This document shows positions 7,651-14,032 of a stretch of 14,032 nt of DNA, piece after piece (position 1 is the stretch's first letter; each line of letters begins with the position of its first letter). The stretch comes from Monosiga brevicollis MX1 (taxonomy: Eukaryota > Opisthokonta > Choanoflagellata > Craspedida > Salpingoecidae), in contig NW_001865064.1 of NCBI RefSeq assembly GCF_000002865.3, positions 334,598 through 348,629 on the forward strand. The letters are read 5' to 3'. The notes under the pieces were generated by a model. The model ran no database searches. It was given only the letters and a program-made list of their open reading frames with translations, and was not told the origin of the DNA. The translations under genes were made by a program, and so were the position numbers.

Positions 7651-8798
7651 TCAATTCAAGAGCGCGTTGAATCCGATATACATCGTCGCGCAAACCGGAT
7701 CCGTTGCCGCCTTTTCCTGGTAGACACTTTCCAAGTGCCCCGCGGGCATGATCCGGTAGTAGTCCAGATGCGCGGCCGCGTAACCATGTTGGCGCTGTTG
7801 ATCCAGCAAAGAAAAAAAAACATGAGGCGGCACGCCTTGCCCTTGCAGCCGGGTGCAAACTTCAATGTAGGCCTGGCACATCCTGTATTGAGCTTCGGGG
7901 GAAGCCTGCATGTAGCACGACTGTATGTACCAAAATGATGGATGATGTACATTGCCGCAGTTGAAAAAAACGTTGAGAAAGTTGGCGAGGTCGATGATGA
8001 GCGGGTATTGGCCGCCCCACTGCATTTCGTTGGCGTGAAGCTTCAAAAGCAGCCAGTTGCTGAGACAGCTGGCCATCTCACACTTGCGGATGGAGTCCGC
8101 AATTTCATCAACGCTGCTTTGCAGCATCTCCGTGGTAGCTCGCAGCTCCTGCAGCTGCTCGTCCTTCTGCTCCATGGCAGCTAGCATGGCAGCTCGCAGC
8201 TCCTCGGTCTTGCATGCATTCTCCTCGTCCTTCTGCTCCATGGCAGTTCGCAGCTCCTCGGTCTTGCGTGCATTCTCCTCGTCCTTCTTCTCCATGGCAG
8301 CTCGGAGCGCCTCGTCCTTCTGCTCCATGGCAGCTAGCATGGTAGCTCGCAGCTCCTCGATGCTTTTCTTGTTGCTCTCAGCCTCAGCCTTGAGAGTCGC
8401 ATGATTCACACCCTCAGAGCACTGCTTGACTGCTTCCTCAAGCTGAGCCACCTTTGCCAACACATCGTGCTGCTCACTTGCAGGCCGATTTTCATCCTTG
8501 CCTTTCAATGCCTGTAGCGAATTCAGCTGCATCTTCTGTTCTTGAATGCGCTTGCTGCTTTGTTCTTCCTTCTGTGCAAGGAGTTCTTCCACGTTCGACA
8601 CTGCCATGATACACAGAACATTTTTGGGTCAGAGGGGCGGAGGAGCTTGGAAGAGCGCATCGAGGCGAAAAAAGCAAGGTCTGAGAAATGCATTTTTGCA
8701 AAAACGCCCTGCTTCGTGGTGTTTGGCAATGGATACGTACGTCGACTGGATAGGTCGTCTTGTGGTGGCTGCTGTGACAACGGTGATGGCACATCCAT
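7651..8798 (-). CDS. Coiled-coil protein of unknown function, 335 aa
   Basis: Two-exon model: 8798-8741 and 8600-7651, intron GTACGT...GGCAG (140 bp). The start at 8798 sits in an ideal Kozak context (gccgccATGG), and the splice keeps frame: 19 codons, then LSNVEELLAQKEE. A second ATG at 8607, overlapping the acceptor, would give 318 aa without splicing. Residues about 24-195 are highly charged heptad-like helix, with the near-repeated unit AMEQKDEENARKTEELR and its variants (54-bp period at DNA level, about 8160-8350). This points to a dimeric or trimeric coiled coil. Residues about 195-335 form a separate, Cys/Trp/Tyr-containing and probably helical domain (e.g. ANEMQWGGQYPLIIDLANFL, HLDYYRIMPAGHLESVY) that I do not recognise. 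No signal peptide or membrane segment is seen, so it is probably cytosolic or nuclear. The long plus-strand frames opposite it are shadows of the repetitive helix. Confidence 0.7.
8160..8350. repeat. Degenerate 54-bp internal coding repeat
   Basis: Within the coiled-coil gene a unit of 18 codons (AMEQKDEENARKTEELRT and relatives) recurs about three times with small changes such as Arg/Cys and Gln/Lys. Intervening LRATMLAAMEQKDE blocks are also duplicated. The low divergence suggests copy number could vary between strains or alleles. Confidence 0.75.
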
Positions 8799-8903
8799 GG
8801 CGGCGAAGGTTGGAGCAAAAGCACACGTCAGGAGGAAGGTGAAGTGAAAGGATCGACCACGCAATGCAAGGTGCAGGCTCGAGAAAAAACAAATTGCAAC
8901 ACA

Positions 8904-8934
8904 GCCAAAGCCAAAGTCAAAGCCAAAGCCAAGT
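8904..8934. repeat. (GCCAAA)n hexanucleotide repeat
   Basis: About five units of GCCAAA, one with a T substitution, lie immediately left of the GTTAGT minisatellite and about 110 bp upstream of the coiled-coil gene start. Confidence 0.85.
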
Positions 8935-8958
8935 GGTGGGGGCAGCAGTAGGGGCAGA

Positions 8959-9130
8959 AGTGGTGGTGTTAGTGGTGGTGGTGTTAGTGTTAGTGTTAGT
9001 GGTGGTGGTGTCAGTGTTAGTAGTGTTAGTAGTGTTAGTGGTGTTAGTGGTGTTAGTAGTGTTAGTAGTGTGAGTAGTGTTAGTGGTGTTAGTGGTGTTA
9101 GTAGTGTTAGTGGTGTTAGTGGTGTTGGTT
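8959..9130. repeat. 9-bp minisatellite, GTTAGTGGT/GTTAGTAGT
   Basis: About 19 units of a 9-base motif alternate between GTTAGTGGT and GTTAGTAGT, with a few 6-base GTTAGT deletions and GTGGTG insertions on the left. The plus strand carries no C over most of the tract. Reading frames such as (Leu-Val-Val)n and (Asn-Thr-Thr)n come from it and are not evidence of genes. It lies 160-330 bp upstream of the coiled-coil gene start. Confidence 0.93.
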
Positions 9131-9159
9131 GTCGTGGCGTTGGTGTTTGTGGCAATGGC

Positions 9160-9192
9160 GGGCGCAGTGGGCGCAGTGGGCGCAGTGGGCGA
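9160..9192. repeat. 9-bp tandem repeat GGGCGCAGT, 3.6 units
   Basis: Three exact copies of GGGCGCAGT start at 9160, 9169 and 9178, followed by a partial unit. The period is the same as in the minisatellite just to the left, but the unit is unrelated and GC-rich. Confidence 0.9.
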
Positions 9193-9400
9193 CAAATGCA
9201 TGTGTTTTAAAAATTTCTTCACACAATGGGTGACGTACCCTTCGAAGAGTGGAGCGTCACAACAGAAATGGCTTGCTTTGCTGCGATGGTTCCAAATGGA
9301 AATGCACAGAATGAAAAAGTTGCTTGCTACCTAGTCAACGCCCTGTCCGCCAAAAATAGACGATCAGGGGTTGGCCGTGCATGTGTGTGTGTGTGAAACA

Positions 9401-9545
9401 GTGCTGGAGCATGTATGGGAGACGCGCTGGAACGTTAGGGCAGGGCGTGAATCTGTTGTGTGACCATGGAACAAGTGCTGGAGCATCTTGGGCATGGCGT
9501 GAATGTGGTTTGTGACCATGGAACAAGTGCTGACACATCTGGGCA
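9401..9545. repeat. 52-bp minisatellite, about 2.5 copies
   Basis: GTGACCATGGAACAAGTGCT occurs at 9460 and again at 9512, a period of 52 bases, with close similarity across the unit (GGGCATGGCGTGAATGTGG). A more diverged copy to the left starts with GTGCTGGAGCAT at 9401 and carries about 22 extra bases. All frames through it are open, but no protein domain is seen. Confidence 0.8.
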
Positions 9546-11231
9546 GGTTGTATCCAGTGGCCGTCGCTGGGGTGCGCCTATGGTTCCAGGTGGTGGAGGG
9601 GATGGTAGGTGGTTGCGATCAAAGTGGGTTCTGCTTCGTTCGTCTTGTGTCTTCCGGTTAATGAAGAAGCAGAGGTCTTGTTGCGTGCGGGTAAGAGTGC
9701 GAAAGTGTGCGTGTTGGCATTGCATTGATGTGCAGATATTGGCGCGGGCACAGAACTTGGCGTACCCCCGATCCTGCCTTCAATGAACTGTGCATTCGTA
9801 TAAGGGTTTATATCTGCCAGGCATGCACTGGAGCTGCCCTTTCTTCGCTTAACCTCATCCTGTTCTTTAAAAAAATGAGTTGCGATAGCTGTCACAAGCC
9901 CGGCGAACTGCGGCAAGGGCTGGCCTCATGTAGTAGCGGTAGCAATCGGTATACGGTCCGACAGGGTGTAGTAAAAAGGGCGTTTGCTCATGCCGGCCTA
10001 ACACAAAGCATTCAATCTCGCAAAGCCACAGCAGTACTTCTGCTTCGTCGGAGCCCATCAAACCAAGGCATAAAGCCACCAGCCAAGCAGAACACATCGG
10101 GCAAGGCAGAACACACAGGGCCAAGCTGCATCGGTGGGCATCACCAAGATGTGCCATGCTCACATGGCCTTCTTGCCACCACGGTCATTGGCATGGGCCA
10201 TCGGCTTAGAACCTGCTTGACTTTGACGGTTTGACAACATTCCGTTCTCCTCCTCATGCAGCAGCCTCTAAACACGTCTCTGGAAAGGAGATTACCAATC
10301 GTCTGAACGAGCTCACTGAGAGATTCCATGGCGACCCCATCAACAAAACATGAACATGCTACGATTGGGGTCGGATGTACAATTGTAGATCACCAACGGC
10401 AAGATGTGCCAGCGTAGGAACAAACATCGTAGCCCTCCACCTGATTCGTGTGGCCTTAAGTGTGCTCGATAGATGAGATGTTTTTGATTTCTCTTCTTCT
10501 TCTTGAACGGTTGCTTGCCCTTGCCGCATTGGCTTGGGCTAGCCATCATTTGGCTTCATCTTTGACTGATCATGGTGATGAATTGACAAGCGTACCACCT
10601 TTTGCTGGAGTTCAAGTGGCAACCGAACACATGTGCAAGTGCGTTCCAAAACGTCCCAGCCCTGCCGCACCCACACAAACAACCGTACCCCCTTCACATG
10701 AACGTTTCACCATTCGGCCGGCGCAACGGCCTTTGCTTTGCAACCCAGGTTGGCGACTCAAAACAATTTGTGCTGTCTCACGTGCCAATCTCCGGGCACG
10801 TCTCCGCTGTTGCATCACTCTGTCTCTGTCTTTGATTGTTTGCTTCTGCTTTGTTCAGCCGTTGGGACCGTGCTAATGTCGCATCAATTCACATCCACCT
10901 GCGGTTGAGGCCGATCTGATTGAGCTTTTGTTGGTCATTGGCTTGCAAAGATGCCGCATGACGACGAACCCGACTGTGACTGCGAGCTGTCGTGCTCTCA
11001 TAGTCATTGTCAAAGTCATTTTTCTCGATGGTGCTCTGGTCGGTTCAGAAAAGAGCAAAATTTTACCAGCGGCACGTTGCCAAGGCTTCTCTGGGCACCA
11101 AAGTTGTCGCCATTGCTACAAGAGTTTGGTCTACGGGCACCACCCTGCCTTTCTCCTCTTGCCACCCTGTCTCTCTGTCTGTGCCCTTTTGACTTACGTG
11201 CGCATGTACACCCCCCTCCGGAGAACCCACC

Positions 11232-11506
11232 CTGCGTGCTCCGCAGTCTACCAAAGCGGCCTTGACTGGTGCCTCACACATCAAGGCTCACCAGCCCAGC
11301 TGCCACGACTCCTTGTTGCGCAGGGAACAGACTTTGCGCATCCCGCGATGGTCAATCCTTGAGCAGGTCAAGCTCTTTTGAAACAAGCCTTGGTGTCGCA
11401 AAAAGTTGAGCTGGGCCTTGAGCATGCTGAGGTCAAAAGCACTCGCGAAAAGCTGACCCAAGCTGAAAATGAAGGCCGCACAAACATCTGGAGTCACCTC
11501 CGTTGA
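11232..11506 (+). pseudogene. Possible coiled-coil coding remnant, frame-interrupted
   Basis: Two adjoining plus-strand frames look like one helical protein. The first (to about 11375) ends HDSLLRREQTLRIPRWSILEQVK. The second (11363 to the TGA at 11504-11506) reads LLKQALVSQKVELGLEHAEV and continues KSTREKLTQAENEG, rich in Lys/Glu/Gln with heptad-like Leu. They overlap in different phases around 11365-11378, so joining them needs a frameshift or a splice for which I see only weak signals (TTGAGCAG as acceptor). It could be a decayed gene, the last exons of an unrecognised gene, or chance. The antisense strand is also open, as is usual opposite coiled coils. Confidence 0.22.
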
Positions 11507-11609
11507 CATGCAGACAATCATGATATATCAGAGGAAAGACACGTGCTTTGCTTTTTGCTTAGCGCGCTTATCGCGTCTCATCGACAAGCTATGGTATCAT
11601 CTTATAATT

Positions 11610-11629
11610 CATGCTTGAGACCAAGCATG
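11610..11629. other. Perfect 8-bp inverted repeat (hairpin) downstream of MCMBP
   Basis: CATGCTTG and CAAGCATG are exact reverse complements separated by AGAC, giving a hairpin with an 8-bp stem and a 4-nt loop. It lies 87-106 bases past the MCMBP stop on the sense strand, so it would probably be in the 3' UTR. No canonical AATAAA is visible nearby; GAATTATAAG follows directly on the sense strand. Confidence 0.6.
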
Positions 11630-11715
11630 GCTTGATGTTGTTGAAATGCCGGACGAGTGGGGAGGCGTGTTTCGATTGATTGGGAAATTTTTTCGTTTTG
11701 CCACCAACATCACCA

Positions 11716-13983
<2,268 letters not shown>

Positions 13984-14032
13984 CTGTGCGTCAAAGTTCA
14001 AGATGAGCATGATCCATCAAAGAGCAAAGAAA

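Larger units (their letters stand above)
8799..11715. other. Intergenic region without a confident gene
   Basis: This 2.9 kb lies between the coiled-coil gene start and the MCMBP stop codon. From 8900 to 9200 it is minisatellite DNA, and from 9400 to 9545 it carries a 52-bp repeat. From 9550 to 11230 open frames occur on both strands. Plus 9707-10234 includes a CDSCHKPGEL segment, plus 10602-10835 has a frame ending in an SGHVSAVASL segment, and minus 9867-10163 is also open. None shows a recognisable domain or a consistent exon chain. At 11232-11506 a coiled-coil-like frame pair is listed separately. The far right should contain the MCMBP 3' UTR, including a hairpin at 11610-11629. A real but fast-evolving, intron-rich plus-strand gene at 10450-11510 cannot be excluded. 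Confidence 0.5.

Noticed and set aside
8961-9130. Telomere-like or CRISPR-like array
   Set aside because: GTTAGTGGT lacks the TTAGGG unit, and there are no equal-length unique spacers. It is a simple minisatellite in a eukaryotic context.
8864-9334. Frames rich in Leu-Val-Val, Asn-Thr-Thr and Leu-Thr-Pro
   Set aside because: They are translations of the 9-bp minisatellite on both strands, with no independent coding evidence.
9874-10234. Small zinc-binding protein starting MSCDSCHKPGEL
   Set aside because: Only one CxxC pair is present, the ATG sits in a poly-A context, and the opposite strand is equally open.
10602-10835. WD40-like fragment (SGHVSAVASL)
   Set aside because: The resemblance is only a few residues, with no second repeat, no GH...WD spacing and no exon chain around it.

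Overview
The window looks like nuclear DNA of a unicellular holozoan, most likely a choanoflagellate. Genes are split by short GT-AG introns of about 60-210 bp. One gene encodes a receptor tyrosine kinase, a class characteristic of animals and their unicellular relatives. The non-coding DNA is full of simple repeats, and several starts have animal-like Kozak contexts. The species is an inference; no rRNA or other marker is present. All gene models were joined by hand from splice signals, reading frame and family motifs, without transcript data.

All four supported genes lie on the minus strand, so transcription runs right to left. (1) 13983 to 11716: the last 13 exons of MCMBP, the MCM-complex-binding protein; its 5' part lies beyond the right edge. 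(2) 8798 to 7651: a two-exon gene for a 335-aa coiled-coil protein with a C-terminal domain I do not recognise. (3) 6794 to 2373: a ten-exon receptor tyrosine kinase of about 1160 aa. It has a signal peptide, 14 FG-GAP/VCBS calcium-motif repeats, one membrane helix and an intact tyrosine kinase domain. (4) 218 to the left edge: a possible first coding exon of a gene running out of the window.

The intergenic stretches (219-2372, 6795-7650, 8799-11715) hold mostly micro- and minisatellites: (GA)n, (CT)n, (GT)n, an 8-bp CAGGNACA repeat, a 45-bp perfect duplication, a 9-bp GTTAGTGGT minisatellite and a 52-bp repeat. Two repeats lie inside introns: a (GACAGA)n-like tract in the kinase gene, and an uninterrupted (CA)83 that makes up almost all of the second MCMBP intron in the window.

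The genes do not form a functional cluster. The receptor kinase is a surface signalling protein, MCMBP is a nuclear replication factor, and the coiled-coil protein is of unknown role. The most notable items are the beta-propeller receptor kinase, its intronless ectodomain exon joined to a finely split kinase, its stop-free 90-bp intron inside the kinase C-lobe, and the (CA)83 tract beside an MCMBP splice acceptor.
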